64,000 nucleotides of DNA from Undaria pinnatifida (GCA_012845835.1 JABAKD010000025.1:16735476-16799475), one strand, 5' to 3'. Positions 11,151-24,912 are shown, counted from the stretch's first letter. The notes: generated from the sequence alone by a model not told the origin. Program-made: numbers and translations.

Positions 11151-14100
11151 GAGAGGGGGGCTTTCAGGGCCTCGTATTTTAGATGCCCAGGGCCACTCGC
11201 GCGAGCGGCTGCATTTTTAGTGGTGGTTTGCACGTCTTAACCTTTGTGTTAAACTATTTCGTGAGTTGCGGCGCCATCGAATTGTTCCGTACGCTGCTGG
11301 GGATGAAAACAGGGATACTCCTCCTAGAGTGCCCGTTGGTCTGTATCATGGTGGCAACCGGCTCGCCGGACATCCGTCCTCAAACAACGAGCATTCCTCC
11401 GCGGTCCCTGGCAGGATACATGCTATGCGGTAGGGATGTACGTGAAATTTCTTAGGCATCTGACTTCAGAAACTTTTTACCTCACCCAGACACTGGTTAT
11501 TAAAATAGTGAAAAAAGAAGTTCAACCCGATCGATGAACAAATCTACAGCCTGGGAATATCGAAAATCACAAGTCGTTAGAGTTTTTTTGGTTTTTTTTA
11601 ACGATATTGTGTAGCTTGGTTAGTTACTCAGCTTCGACTATCTCAGAAAAAGCAACCAAAACTTGCTGCTCCGCTCGTAGCACGCGTGGCAGCTCGAGCA
11701 GGCGATCAAGCACCCACATCGCGTTTCTAGTGGCTGCCTTCTGGCACGCGGGGAGGGACAGCTCTAGGTCCAGTACGCGCTCAATGCATGAGGCCCGCAG
11801 CACTATGGAGCTGGCGGCGATCAAGTTGGCCGGTTGTTTGAAGGGCAACCATTCTTCCCGTGTTTCATACATCAGACAGGTCACGATCACGATCACGATA
11901 GATAATCTAGACCCGGTATCTGTCGCAAGCACATGTTTTGCAGCATCTGTGTAGTACATATCTACCGAAACAAAACATGCGGTATAAGTACGCGTTTACT
12001 TTTGTTGTGTTTGTACTGCAGAGCGACCGAGAAATTTTCCCCGTCGGTCTGCCTACCTTGGTGGTGGGTCAGCGCCTAGACTGTCACTTTTTTTACGAGG
12101 CGGGCGATCCTCCTGGTCGCGGCTCTTTCCCAGCAGGGTAGCGGAACTGGATCGCCCAGGTCATCTCTGAATTTTTCACGCGGCGGGAGGCTTCCTCAAC
12201 GCCACGGCACTTACGTCGCTAGAGTCACGGTCTTCGTAAGTTCGATCGATTACTGACGAGTCGCGGCTCTTCGAGCACAACACACGCCTATACCTCTGGA
12301 CCTAGCAAGCGTCCGGGCCGACATCGTCTCGTACTCGGCTTGGTAGATGGGTCCAGTTCGACAACAAAGAAAACGAAGCAGAGTGGGTTGTTAAACGTGC
12401 ATGATCGGTGCAGCTCCTTTGGTCTCCACGGTTACATGTTACAGTTCGAGTTAGGACCTACATGCCTAAGTGTCAGTTAGGAAGATCCGCATGGATATGC
12501 CAGCATGGTCCAGCCACCACAGCTAGATCGTCTAGATCTTACGATCATACGGCCCCCACCCGGCAACATGGTCTATAGGTCATGCAGATTATGATGCATC
12601 TGCCCTGAAATGCATAGAACGCGAACTGGGACCTAATATGTCCACGTGTACATTGCTCGAAAGACGGCTGTCCCTGGAACCCCGAGCATGCGCCTAAACA
12701 GCCGCATCGCGCTGTTGGTGGCTGTCTGATATGCGAGCAGGGACAGCTCCGAGCTCACTGCCCGCCCTATGTACGAGGTCGGCCGCTCCATGGAATTGGT
12801 GGTGATCGTGTTGGTTGGCTGTTTGAGGGACAACCATCACCTCGTTTGTTAAGGACGACAATTGTGTTGCTCAGGCCTCCAAGCATCCACATCCCACTGC
12901 TAGTGACTGCCTTCTGACACGCAGCAAGGGATATGTCTGGGTCCATTGTCGGCTCTACGATCAAGGTCCGCTGCCCCATAGCGTCCGCTGCACCATGGAA
13001 CTGGTGGCGATCAGGTTTTCCGGCTGTTTGAAAGACGGCCATCTTTCGATATTTAAAGGACGGCCATTATGCTACTGTCCCTGGAAGCTCAGTCACGCTT
13101 TCGAGCGCCCCCATCGCGATTCTTGCGTACCCTCTGACACGCGGGCAGGGACGGCTCCAGGCCCAATACCCGCCCAATGCACGAGGTCCATTGCACCATG
13201 AAGATAGTGGTCATCAGGTTAGACGACTGTTTGCCACACGTGTCACGACCATCTTTGTTCAAGGACGCCATTGCCGCTACAGTTTGAAGGGCAACTGCTC
13301 CTCGTCCGTCCCGGGCAGCTCGAGCAGGCGTTCAAACACCCGCTTTGCGCTAGTGGCTGCCTTCTGACACGCAGGCAGTGAGAGCTCCGAGTCCATTAGC
13401 CGACCGTACGAGGTCCATTGCACCGTGGAGTTGGTGATAATCAGGCTGGCCATCTATGTAACGGACGACCAATCTTGCGTTGTTACAAGGACGGCAATTC
13501 TTCCGTAATCTCTGGAAGCTCGAGCAGGCGCCCAAGCATCCACATCGCGTTGCGAGTATCTGCACCCTGACAAGTGGGTAGGAATAGCTCCGGTGCAATG
13601 GCTCGCTCAACGGATGAGGCCCGCTGTACCATGGAGTTGTTAGTGCCCACGTTGGGCAGCTGTTTGACGAACGATCATTCTTCCGTTGATCAAAGGACGC
13701 TCGTTCTTGCGTTGTCCCTGGAAGCTCCAGCAGACGTTCACACACCTACATCACCGCTAGTGGCTGCTGCGTGCCACGACATGGGTATCAATTTTCTGCC
13801 AATTATTTTTCAGTTATACGGAGCTACTTCAATAAGGAGATATCCACTCTCTTTGGGACGCCATTCAAGTTTCGCAAACGCCTTTCGTTAGATGCCTGAG
13901 CTATGGAAGTGTTCATCGGGTTGCTCTTCATTATTTTCTCCGCCTCAGTGCTTGGGTTAGGTGTTGAGAAGCCTCAGAAAGACATAAGTGCACCCTTGCC
14001 GTAGCATTCGTCGGCTTCTGGCACGCCGGAAGGGACAGCTCTGTGTTCATTACCCACCCGATGTACGAGGTTCGCTGCACCATGAAAGTTGGTGGTGATC

Positions 14101-14329
14101 ACGTTGACCGGCTGTTTGAAGGACAGCCATGCCCCCGCTGTTTGAGATACGGTAATTCTTCCTCTATCCCTGGAAGCTCGAGCAGGCGAGCAATCCCGCT
14201 TTTAGTATATGATCCACGCGGGCAGAGCCAGCTCCGCGTTCAGTACCCGCGCAACGTATGAGACCCACTTCGCCATGAAGTTGGTGATTATCAGGCAGGC
14301 TGTTTGAAGGAGGATCGTTCTTCCGCTAA

Positions 14330-14865
14330 CACGTGCTACGGTAAGGGTTGCACCTGTTTTTTTTCCAAGGCTTCTGGCTTGAGGAGCTCTATACCTGACG
14401 AAAAACCTGAGGCCGTGACTATGGTAAGGTGGTCACGTTTGTGGGATTTCTCTGCAGTGGCTCGGGGTCACTCGCGCGAATGACCCCCCTGTTCGTTTGC
14501 GGTCTTGAGCCTTCGTGCTGCTGTGATTTTGTGGCATGAATCCGCAATTGATTGTTTCCATATGCTGCGCCAAACGAATCCCCTCAAGAAACTTTGCCAG
14601 CGAGATACAGAACCACTCGTGCGAGTGGCTCAAAACCCCAGCAGTGAAAAAAGGGGGTACCCCCCTTTCCGTGGCCTTGGTCCTGAGGCGGAGTAAAAGT
14701 TAAAGCGCAACGTTATGAATAACAGTCCCATGGCCCAGGCATATATCTGAACGCATTTTTCCAGACCAGAATATCGTTCCAACGATACCAGGTAGTTCCT
14801 TAATTGAGTGGATTCGTCAGTCTGAAATAGATTTGGTCGACAAGAGTGCCACTCCTATCGTATCA
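14330..14865 (+). repeat. Recurring spacer between satellite blocks, copy 1
   Basis: It begins gctacggtaagggttgcacc, continues with ttgaggagctctatacctga and the TCACTCGCGCGA palindrome, then cagtcccatggcccaggcat. It ends cgataccaggtagttcc just before the satellite restarts. Copies 2 and 3 keep the same order of landmarks. Confidence 0.7.
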
Positions 14866-17800
14866 CCAGTGCACTATTTGAAGGACGTTCATTCGTGCAC
14901 CATCCCTGGAAGATCGAACGGGATTTCTAACACCCACATCGCACTGCTTCGTAGTCTGCCCCATGACGCGTGGGCAAGAACAGCTCTGGGCCCATCACCT
15001 GGTCGATGTACGACGTCTGTTGCACCACGGAGCTGGTAGAGATCAGGTTGGATGGCTATTTGAAGAGCGATTGTTCTCCCGATGTTTGAACGACGGTCAT
15101 TCCTCTGCTGTACCTGGAAGTTCGCACAGATGCTCAGCACCCACATTGAACCACTCAGTATTATGCCCCCTGGCACGCGGGCAGGGACAGCTCCAGTTAC
15201 GTTACCCGCTCAATGTACGGCGTCCGCTGCACGATGTAGCTCGTGGCAATCACGTCGGGTGGCTGTTTGAAGGACAACCGTTCTTTCGCAAGATAGCCAT
15301 TCTTCTGCTATCCTTGGAAGCTCAAAAAGGCGTTCAAACACACGTAGCTCAGCTCAGGAGTGTGTGCCCTGTGACTAGCAGGCAGGGGCAGCTCCGGGTA
15401 CATTTCCCGCTCAGTGTCAGACGTCCACTGCACCACGAAGCTGGCGGAAATCAGGTTGACTGCCTGTTTGAAGGACGATCGCTCTTCCGCCGTTTGAATA
15501 ACGGTCATTCTTCTGCTGTCCCGGAAAACTCGAACAGGCGTTCAAGCATCTACATCACGGTGCTAGTGTCTGCGCAATGTCATGCCGGTAGAGATAGCTC
15601 GGGGCCCATACCTGCTCAATGTATGAAGCCTGTTGCACCATGGAGCTGTCATGGCCAGCTGTTTAACGAGCGATCATTCTTCCGTTGTTTGAAGGGCAGT
15701 CATTCTTGCGCTGTCCCTGGAAGCTCGAGCAGGCGTTCAAACCCCCGCATCGCGCAAGTAGCTGCCTTGTGGTACACAGGGAAGGAAAACTGTGGGCCCA
15801 TTACCCGCCCATTTTACGACGCCTGCTGCACCATGGAGTTGGTGGTGATCAGGGTGGCTGACTGTTCGAAGGGCTGCCGTTATTCCGCTGTTTAAGGCGC
15901 GGCCTTTCTTCCCGCCTTCCTTAGAATCTCAACCAAGCGTCCAAACGCCTGCATCACGCTGCTAGTATTTGATGTCTGATGCACCGGCAAAGGACAGCTC
16001 CGAATCCTTTTCCAGTTCAATGCACAAGTCCTGTTTGTACCATGGGACTGGTGTCAATCAAGTCGGCTTGCTTTTTGAGCGCCGACAATTTTCCGCCGAA
16101 TGAAAGACGACGGTTCTTCTTCTTCAATGACGGCCATTCCCCCTCTGTTTCCAAGCTCGAGCAGGCGTTCAAACACCCACATCTCACCCTTTCCAGTAAT
16201 GTGTGCCCCCTGATACGCCAGTAGAGACAGCTCCGGGCCCGCTTCCCGCGCAATGTACGAGGCCGCTGCATCATGGAACTTGTTGGTGATCAGACTCGCT
16301 GACTGATTTAAGGACGACCGTTCTTCCGCTGTTTGAGGGAAAGTCGTTCCTCAGTTGTCCCTGGAAGCTTGAGCAGGCGTTCAAACGCCCACACCATGCT
16401 GCTAGTGTCTGTCGTCTACCTCGCGTGAAGGGACAGCTCCGGGTTCACTATCCGCTCGATATACGACATCCGCTGTACCATAGAATTGGTGGCGATCAGT
16501 TTTGCTGATTGATTGATGAACGGCCATTTTTCCGCTGTTTGAAAGACGATCACTCGTCCGTTTTCCCTGAAAGCTCAAGCAAGCGTTCAAACGCCCGTAA
16601 CGCACTGCAGTATTATGCGCCCTCTGACACGAGGGAGGGGTAGATCCAGGCCCATTACCCGTTCCACGTATGAGGCCCGCGGCACCATGGAGCTGGTGGT
16701 GATCAGGTTGGTCGAGTGTTTAAAGGACAAGAATTGGTCCGTACATTTAGGACGGCCATTTCGGCTATCCCTGGAACCCCAAGCAGGCGTTCAAGCACCC
16801 CTGTCAGTTTCGCTGATTGATTGATGAACGGCCATTTGTCCGCTGTTTGAAAGACGATCACTCGTCCGTTTTCCCTGAAAGCTCAAGCAAGCGTTCAAAC
16901 ACCCGTAACGCACTGCAGTGGTATGCGCCCTCTAACACAAGGGAGGGGCAGATCCAGGCTCATTACCCGTTCCACGTATGAGGCCCGCGGCACCATGGAG
17001 CTGGTGGTGATCCGCTTGGTCGAGTGTTTAAAGGACAAGAATTGGTCCGTACATTTAGAACGGCCATTTCGGCTATCCCTGGAACCCCAAGCAAGCGTTC
17101 AAGCACCGCTATCGCGTTGGTGTTCGCTCTATTACACGCGGGCCGAAACAGCTCCGGACCTTCTACCCGTCCAATGTACAACATCCGCTGCATCATGGAG
17201 TTAGATTGGTGATCGGGCTGGTCGACTGTTTGACGAACGACCATTCTTCCGTTGTCCCTTCCAGCTCGAGCAGGCGTTCAATCATGCACATCGCGTTCAT
17301 GTCTTCTCTCTGGCACGCGAGCAGGGACAGCTCCAGGTTCATACCCGTGCCATGTACCAGGCCCGTTGCACCATGGAGTTGGTTGTCCGGTTTGCCGACT
17401 GTTTGACGACCGTGTGTTCTTCCACTGTTTGAAGGACGTTCCTTCTTCTGCTGTCCCGGGAAGCTTGAGCAGGCGGTCAAGCATCTGCGTCGCGTTAATA
17501 TCTGCCCCCCTGACGCGTGAGAAGAGATAGCTCCAGTACCCGTTCAATGTTCGAGGCCTGTTGCAGCATTGAGTTGATGATGATCAACCTGGCCGACTCT
17601 GTGATGAAGACCGCGCTCTGCTGTTTGAAGTGCATCCATTATTCGTTTGTCGCTGGCAGCTCGAGCACGCGTTGAAGTATCCACATCTAGGCATTTTCTG
17701 TCCTCTGACACGCGCCCAGGGGCAGCTCTGGGTCTATCGTCCGCCTGATGTACGAGGCCCGCTCCACTACGGATCTCATGGTGGACAGGTGTCCCGGCTC

Positions 17801-18679
17801 TTTGAAGGACGACCATTCTTCCGCTGGTTGAAGGAACGCCGTTATATTGCTGCCCGTGGAAGCTCGAGCAGGCGTTCACGCATCCACATTTCGTTAGTGT
17901 CTCCTCTATGGTACACCGGCTGGGGCAGCTCCAGCGTCCGCTACATATGTTACCGTTCTGGTCGTGTAGAGATGCGAGTGTCTACGGTGAGGGTTTATGG
18001 TATGGATCTGGTGGTGATCAAGGCTGGTTGGCTGTTTAAAGAACAACCATTCTTGCATTGTTCGAAGTACGATAATTCTGCCGCTGTCCTTGCATGCTCG
18101 AGCAGGCGTTTTAACACCCACATCGCACTTTTCACTAGTGTGTACCCTTTGACACGCGGGCAGAGACAGCTCTGGGTCGATCATCCGCCAAATGTACGAG
18201 GTCTACTGCACCATGAAGCTGGGGGTGATCAGAGTGGCCGACTGTTTAAAGGACGACCATTATTCCACTGTGAACGACGGTCATTCTTGCGTTGTCCCTG
18301 GATGCTCGAGCAGGCGTTGAGACACCTACATGTCGCACTATCAATAGTGTCTCCCTTTTGATACGCAACACGGGCAGGGACAGCTCTGAGCCAATTACTC
18401 GCTCAGTGTATGAGCCCCGCTGCACCATGAAAATGGTGGTGATCAGGCTGGCCGACTGTTTCAATGACAACCATTATTCTGCTATTTAAGGGACGGCAAT
18501 TCTTTCCCTGCGCCTTGAAGTTCAATCAGGAGTTCAAGCTTACGCATGGCGCAAGTGTCTGCCCTCTGACACGCGGGCTGAAGCAGCTCCAGGTCCAGTG
18601 CCCGCTCAATACATGAGGTATGTTGCACCATGAAGCTGGTGATGATCAAACTGGTTTTTTAAGGGCCAACCGTTCTTCC

Positions 18680-18940
18680 GCTCACGCATGATACGGTAAG
18701 GGTGCACGTGCTTGTTCTCAGGCTCCTCTCCTGAGGAGACCTGAGGGGGGGGGGAACCAAGCGCAACCCCATCAGCAGTCCCATCGCCCAAGCATAAAAC
18801 GAAACATGTATGCATGCTAAATAAATACAAATGGCGTTCGAACGGTAACGGTACCGAGTGCCAGTAGTTCCCTAGTTGAGGAGCTTCGTCGTGAGTCTGC
18901 AGTATTTTCTGACGTGAAGAGATTCTCATATCGTGGCAAG
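18680..18940 (+). repeat. Recurring spacer, copy 2
   Basis: It begins gatacggtaagggtgcac, contains ctcctctcctgaggag and cagtcccatcgcccaagcat, and ends ccagtagttccctagttgag before the next satellite block. Confidence 0.7.
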
Positions 18941-19519
18941 CGTCCGCTGTTCGAAGACACGCCATTCTTGCGCTGTCTCTGGACGCTCGAGCAGGCGCTC
19001 GTACACCTTAAGCACGCTACTGGGCAGCGTGTGCCTTCTGACACCCGGACAGGGACAACTTTGGGTCCGGTCTCCGCTCGATGTACGACGTCCGCTGCAC
19101 CATGTAGGTGGTGACGATCAGGTTGGTTTGCTGTTGGAAGGACCGTTTTTTGTTTTTTTTTTATCCTCCGGCGGATGGGGACCGCGTTTCCGCTTTTTGA
19201 ATGGTGGCCATTATCTTCCTATCCCTGGAATCTCAAGCAGACGTTCAAGCATGCACATCGTGCTTGTGTCTCCCCTCTGACACATGGGCAAGGTTAGCTC
19301 CGGGTCCATTCCTCGGTCAATGCTGTTATTGCTGTGCTAACATTGACTCGTCGTCACAATCTCGTCCGTGATTATAAGACAGGTTCCGCTAACTCTGGGG
19401 TCGAAGAACACCTCCCAGGGAAAATATAACAGCCCGGTGTATTTGGTCCGCCGCACCATGGAGCAGGTGGCGAGGTTGGCCGGCTGTTTGTACCCGGCAT
19501 CGTTGGCGTGGGTTGTTCC

Positions 19520-20060
19520 GCTTCCCACGCATGCTACGAAAAGGATAACATTTCTTGGCCAAACTATTTATGAGGAAAATTGCATGCCTAGGTCAAGGGA
19601 TTGTTCATCAAAGCTCTGAAAGCCAGGTTTTGGGTGGAGAATGAAGCTCCTTACGCATAGAGCCTCGGAATTTATATATACTCTCCTACCATAAGCCCTC
19701 GCGTTACTCCATTGTTAATAATATCGATGTCGACACCCAACACGCATGCGTCGTTGCCTATCGGCACGTTAACCACCTTCACTCCGTGCTCCACCGCAAT
19801 GCAAGCGCCGATGTCACGACCAATGCTACGGCACGGGTGTTTTAAATTGTATAAGTCTCCACGCTTGAGGAGCTCTATACCTCAACCAAAATATGGTTGT
19901 GAGTAAAAGTTTTGATGAAATCCCACTTTTGAGTAAGATCAAAAGTAAAATCCGGCAAAACAATCCATGGCTTAAGTGTACTACGAATAGCTTATAAAGC
20001 ACAAACGGCGTTCCACTGGTATTGGGTAGTTTCTCCGTTGAAGAGCGCCATCCGTCAGGA
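19520..20060 (+). repeat. Recurring spacer, copy 3
   Basis: It begins cccacgcatgctacg at the last satellite remnant, contains gaggagctctatacctcaac, and ends ggcgttccactggtattggg then tagtttctcc. It matches copies 1 and 2 in order but is more diverged, and no satellite follows. Confidence 0.55.
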
Positions 20061-21500
20061 CTGTTTTGGCCAAACTAATGCCACCGCGATCGCAGCACGG
20101 GTGGCGTAGACACATGCCCCTTCGGAACCCAAACCACCATTACATTGGTGTTGATGGCGATGAATATCTCGCGTATTTCGCGCGGGAGCAAGGGCATAAT
20201 CCACGACGGTGTTCAATGTGATCTACAGCATAGGCCCGCAGCCGCGTCATCGTACACCCTGCTCCCCTAGAACGGCGCCATCTCCGGGTATAACGGCCCC
20301 GCCCTTGGGCTAGGAGAAGTATATAGACATAAACCTATCCAGATACAACACCCCCGCCGGGGCCCTGAGATACTAAACGCCAACATGTATCCATCCAAAG
20401 ACGGCACCTCCGCCCTTGCGTTGGGAATCAATGTCGACATACCTCTGTTCAAACCGAAATCGTCCGCCGTAAAAAGCCGTGCTGATACTATCCAAGCAAA
20501 AGCTGAGGTCCGATTTCCCTTGCGAACCCGAAGCATTGGTAACAGCGGCAAGCAAAACACTGTCGGGACCAAGGCTAGGGTAGACGAGGCACTCCTGGGA
20601 GGGGCTCGCGTAAGTGGCTCCCTTATTGATTTGCAAGTCTTGAGCCTTTGCGTTTGTTGTTTCGCAAAGCACGCTAGCATAGAATTGTTTGATACGCTGC
20701 CCGGAACGAAAAATTGATAATAGCATACCCCGTACCCCCTCTTGCCGTGGTCTTGGTTCCGAGCCCAATGAGCCCGCTTGCTGCCATTCGCTGAGGCAGT
20801 CAATCTTGCGCCTCTCCGCCGAGTCCATCAGAAGGAATATGTGAGGGCGGTGTCTCTCACCATAACAACACATGCTACCATAGGAATGCACCTAAACATT
20901 ATGAGGCTCCTCACTCGGTGAGTCGCGAAACTGGGCACCTTTGCCATTCCGTCCGTCTCTCGTCCCGCATGTACAAGCCAAAAAAACGACGCGGTCACGC
21001 GCTTGCCGTTGCTAAAGACGTGAACCAGAGCCCCCTCCGGGCTCCCGCCACTCCGTTATAATTATTTTGCGGGGATCTGCAGCACTCAGCCTTCGCTCCC
21101 CGATTTCTCGCCACCCCCCAACTTGTGGTGCTCGTGCCCCTGCAACTCGTTCGCTAGCTGCTGGTTGTGTGGTGTTGCTGTCGTTGCTCTCCCCACTCTT
21201 CCGGTGCTCCGACGTTCAATGGTGGGGCAGTCATGTACTGCTGGTGGTCGGTGGTGTTGCGGCCTTGTGTGTTCGCTCTGCTGCCACTGTCAGATGTTGA
21301 GTGTTCGCTCTTGTGTGCTCTGTTGGTCTTATTGTTTCTGCACTTTGGGGTGGGGGGGGTCGTACGTCGATCTCTGTTGGTGATGGCTGCTGCGCTGCTG
21401 TGTACTGCTTCAACCAATTCGTCGGGATTTTGCTGGAAATCGCGATTTGGTTACATTACAAAAAAGGTTCACGACGCCGCTTACCCCAGTAAGTAGGATC
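20061..21500. other. Unassigned sequence with overlapping open frames
   Basis: Open frames overlap on both strands (minus 20267-20803 and 20373-20891; plus 20385-20717), none with a recognised motif. The phrase around 20660-20710 (gaattgttNNNtacgctgc) recurs at 11278-11300, so at least part of this is repeat-derived. Confidence 0.4.
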
Positions 21501-21511
21501 AGAGGGGCACG

Positions 21512-21856
<345 letters not shown>

Positions 21857-21984
21857 TCTTCGAACTTTAGCTCATAGACTACAGAATAGGGAATAAAATG
21901 TTTGTAGGTTGTAATCGTAACCTGATGAGCGCTCTAATTGGCTTCGCATATATACTAGTACTACCGTATACCACGGAAGAAAGC

Positions 21985-22300
21985 GCATCCCGGTGATAAC
22001 ATTTTGACTTGAAAAAAGAATATCACCGGGTGTGTTGTCATGGGGGGTGTGCTATCTAACCATCCCCGGTGACTAGCAACATGCACGGGAGCCCCGTAGC
22101 TAGGGGGTGTGGTAACGGGGGGGGGTGCTAGCGAAGGGGTGTCCTAACGGTATTAACGGTTGATTGGACCTCGGCCAGCTTGCAGATGGTGTAGTAACAA
22201 CGGGGTGTGACAGCGAGGGGCTCGACAACTTAGAGAGAGCGCTAACGGCAACAAGGGGTGTGATAAAAGGCGGCGTGCTAACACGTGAGATACTTTTGTC
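21985..22300 (+). repeat. GGGTGTGNTA-rich repeat
   Basis: Repeated words such as ggggtgtgctatc, gggtgtggtaacgg and ggggtgtcctaacgg, plus tatcaccgggtgtg. The latter recurs in the TIR element at 57350-57578, so this is a degraded relative of that family. Confidence 0.6.
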
Positions 22301-22842
22301 CAAAACCAGCTGAATTTCCCATTCCCAGGCAATGCCGGTGATGGTAAGACTTACGCTTGGACCGCGGCAACACGCGGTCTCGCGTCGCGCAACGTTTTCC
22401 GCCTATTAATAAGGCGAACCCCTGCTGTTAGAAACATGTCCTTCTCGCCGGACGTGAAAAACTAGTTGAGGCAACTTTTGTTTTTTTCGCCTTGCGCCTT
22501 TGTGAAGTGGTTGAAGTGGTTTTCTAGTATGTGTTGCAATTGCTGCATGTTTTGGGCTCCGGCGGCCCTGCGGGGGGGCCTGACGCTCGGGGGTCTACAC
22601 GCCTGCAGCGCGTGAACACAAAACACTTTCCAGCTCGTTCGTGTTGCGCTGGCCACAAAATCACTACCGGTAGTAAAGCCGGTAGCCGGGGCTTTTGGCA
22701 CGGTAGGAGTAGCAGACGTGGTATCGGTGGTATCAGTACCGCTACTGCAAGCGGGCTGATCCCGGAAACAAATAGCGTGATCATCGCTCGAGGCGCAGGA
22801 GCAGCCCGCAGGCTCGTTCGGCCCACTTTGATGGGGCCAAGC

Positions 22843-23102
22843 GGTTGCCTCCATGCTGGTGTCCATATCATACCGGTGAGCATTGTGGGTGAATGGTTTC
22901 CACCTGTTGGTGTGATACTTTTGGAGTTCAATGTTTTCAGACGCACCTCGGTAGAGGGTGTGGTATTCAACGGTTGCCTCCATGCTGGTGTCCATATCAT
23001 ACCTCGGTGAGCATTGTGGGTGAATGTTATCCGCCAGTTGGTGTGATAGTTTTGGAGTTTAACGTTTTCAGGCGCACCTCCGTAGAGGGTGTGGTATTCA
23101 AC
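22843..23102 (+). repeat. 129-bp tandem duplication
   Basis: Two units (22843-22971 and 22972-23102) start ggttgcctccatgctggtgt and end gtggtattcaac. They are more than 90% identical by eye, which implies a fairly recent duplication. Confidence 0.92.
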
Positions 23103-23109
23103 GTACCGC

Positions 23110-24340
23110 GGTGACAAAGTGACGGTCGAAAAACACCCAAAAAAATATACCACTGGGTGTACCTGGGAGGGATGTTATCCAAGCGGGGGTTGCTTTCTTC
23201 CGTGTTATACGGTATATCGCAAGAACAACAAACTAAATGAATGGGAATGCGAAGATATTGAGGAGTTGCTCAGTTGGAATTGCAAAGATATGGAGCAGTT
23301 CCTCAGCTTTTGAGCATTCCCGACTGTCAGACTGTTGGAATTCAGCAGGCCTCTACCGTAGCATGGCGCATATTACGCAGCCTCGGAGCATCAAATTCCA
23401 TCAACAATGGGGGCCCTGGGTATTCGGCGTGGTATACAAGGTGTCCAATCCCCGCATTGCGATTTTTGGCAGGCCATTTCACGGGTCGAGCCACTGCTCG
23501 CGGGTGGGGTAGGGTTAAAGCCACCCGACCTGACCCGTGATAATTGAAAACCTCCTGACCCGGCCCGACCGGTTAGAAATCGAACACCTCTTGGCCCGAC
23601 CCGACTCGGCCCTTCGAGATAGTGAAATTTCCTGACCCCACCGGCGCGTTGGTCATGACCCTTGAAAAGCCCTGCCAAAGCTTGTGTTTGAAGTTGCGTT
23701 GCGTAGTATTACGAATAACCATCCGTCCCAGACCTCAATCTGACGCCAACTCAATGAGCCCAGCAGATGTCATGTATTTGCTGCAGCTGCTGCTCGCTGC
23801 TGCTGTCCAAACTACTAATGTACACGCAAGCCCCACCCCGGGAGAAAACTAATACAAGGAGAAGACAAAGAACGCGCTCCAGATGCAAAAAAAAGGGGGG
23901 GGGGGGGGGAGCGCAAGACATTTATTTATTGACGACGTATAATAGAAAAATAATCAGGGGGGGGCGGCGCACAAGGCAACCCTCCTCCCCCCGGCACCAA
24001 CAAAATCAAAGACAAAATACAAAATAGCAAGGAGAGGAACGCCAATTACTTCATTGTCGTTGTGTTGTCCAACCTCACCGCACGGAAAACAGAAAACAAA
24101 ACGATAGCCGTTACTAAAATGAACGTCCACGACTACTTGATACTTGAGGCCTCACAAGGGCCGCGCCTAAAGGCAAATAAAGGTGCTAGGAGAACGACCT
24201 TCTAGGGAGCGTCCGGGTTTTTGGGCCAAGTTTTTGGGCGCGGACAGTCAGGGGCGGACAGTCAGGGGGTCAGTACGCGGTCTCCCATGTAGGATATTTG
24301 CAAGATGCTACAAGAGTCGGAGGTGGTAGTACCAAGCTCC
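23110..24340. other. Unassigned sequence
   Basis: I recognise no gene. A GACCCG-rich patch lies at 23525-23615 and a 14-G run near 23896. Confidence 0.5.
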
Positions 24341-24344
24341 GGAC

Positions 24345-24900
24345 CACTTTCATAGCCCGAAGTTACCCCAGCCTGGAGCAAGCACGCGTGACGCGCAAGC
24401 AACCAACCGCCTGTTTGTCTGAACCTTCCTATCCTGGACCTTCGCCAAGCCAAGCAAGCAACCTGCCATCAACTCGATAACCGGTACCTGACCACCTCTA
24501 TATTCTTCATCTATCACACCCTAGTTGACCAAACAGGCGATCCAGCGCATCAGTATTAGTTCTTGCCGTACAGATGTACACCGGTACTACACCGACTTCA
24601 TCTCGCCAAGCGAGCGCGTGACAGTAGCACCCGACGGTCGTCATATCTCGACCTTAACCTTGATCAAGCAAGCAAACACGCGTGTGACATAGTAGCACCC
24701 GAAGATCGCGTCACATCCCGACAATCCCCTAGGCAACCAAGCACGCGTGTGACAAAACACTTGTGTGACACAGCACCCGACACCTCGATACTCTGAACGC
24801 ACCCAAGCCAAGTTAATCATACCTGTGACACAACAGCACCCGACCACCTTCATATCTTACCCTAGCCAAGCAAGCAACAGTGTGAAACAAGCCGCGTCCG
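24345..24900 (+). repeat. Degenerate ~65-bp repeat (CCAAGCAAGCAAGC / TGTGACA)
   Basis: Units share caagcaagca-type runs, acgcgtgtgaca, agcacccgac and a (c/t)atatc(t/c) ending. They recur at about 24380, 24610, 24665, 24740, 24790 and 24845. Spacing is irregular. Confidence 0.65.
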
Positions 24901-24912
24901 ACTCTGCCGCGA

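Larger units (their letters stand above)
11640..19480. repeat. ~205-bp satellite array (about 30 units, several blocks)
   Basis: The landmark ggaagctcgagcaggcg recurs about every 205 bp (180-233), for example at 13317, 13517, 13733, 15318, 15527, 15723, 15927, 16367, 16571, 17463, 17660, 17862, 18303 and 18520. Each unit has the same order: this landmark, cacatcgc, a GCAGGGACAGCTC box, a ccgctcaatgtacgaggcc-like box, ctgcaccatggagctggtgg, a gatcaggttgg-like box, then one or two copies of tgtttgaaggacgaccattc. Variable copy number of that last ~28-bp piece explains the spread of unit lengths. Blocks: about 11640-11880, 12650-13745, 14005-14330, 14865-18680 and 18940-19480. Units differ by point changes and indels. 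Long open frames on the plus strand (14963-15895, 310 codons; 17630-18361, 243 codons) are by-products of the repetition. Confidence 0.92.

Noticed and set aside
14963-15895. 310-codon plus-strand open frame, the longest in the window
   Set aside because: It lies wholly inside the 205-bp satellite; units drift in length and the frame is not kept in neighbouring units, so it is chance openness of a GC-rich repeat.
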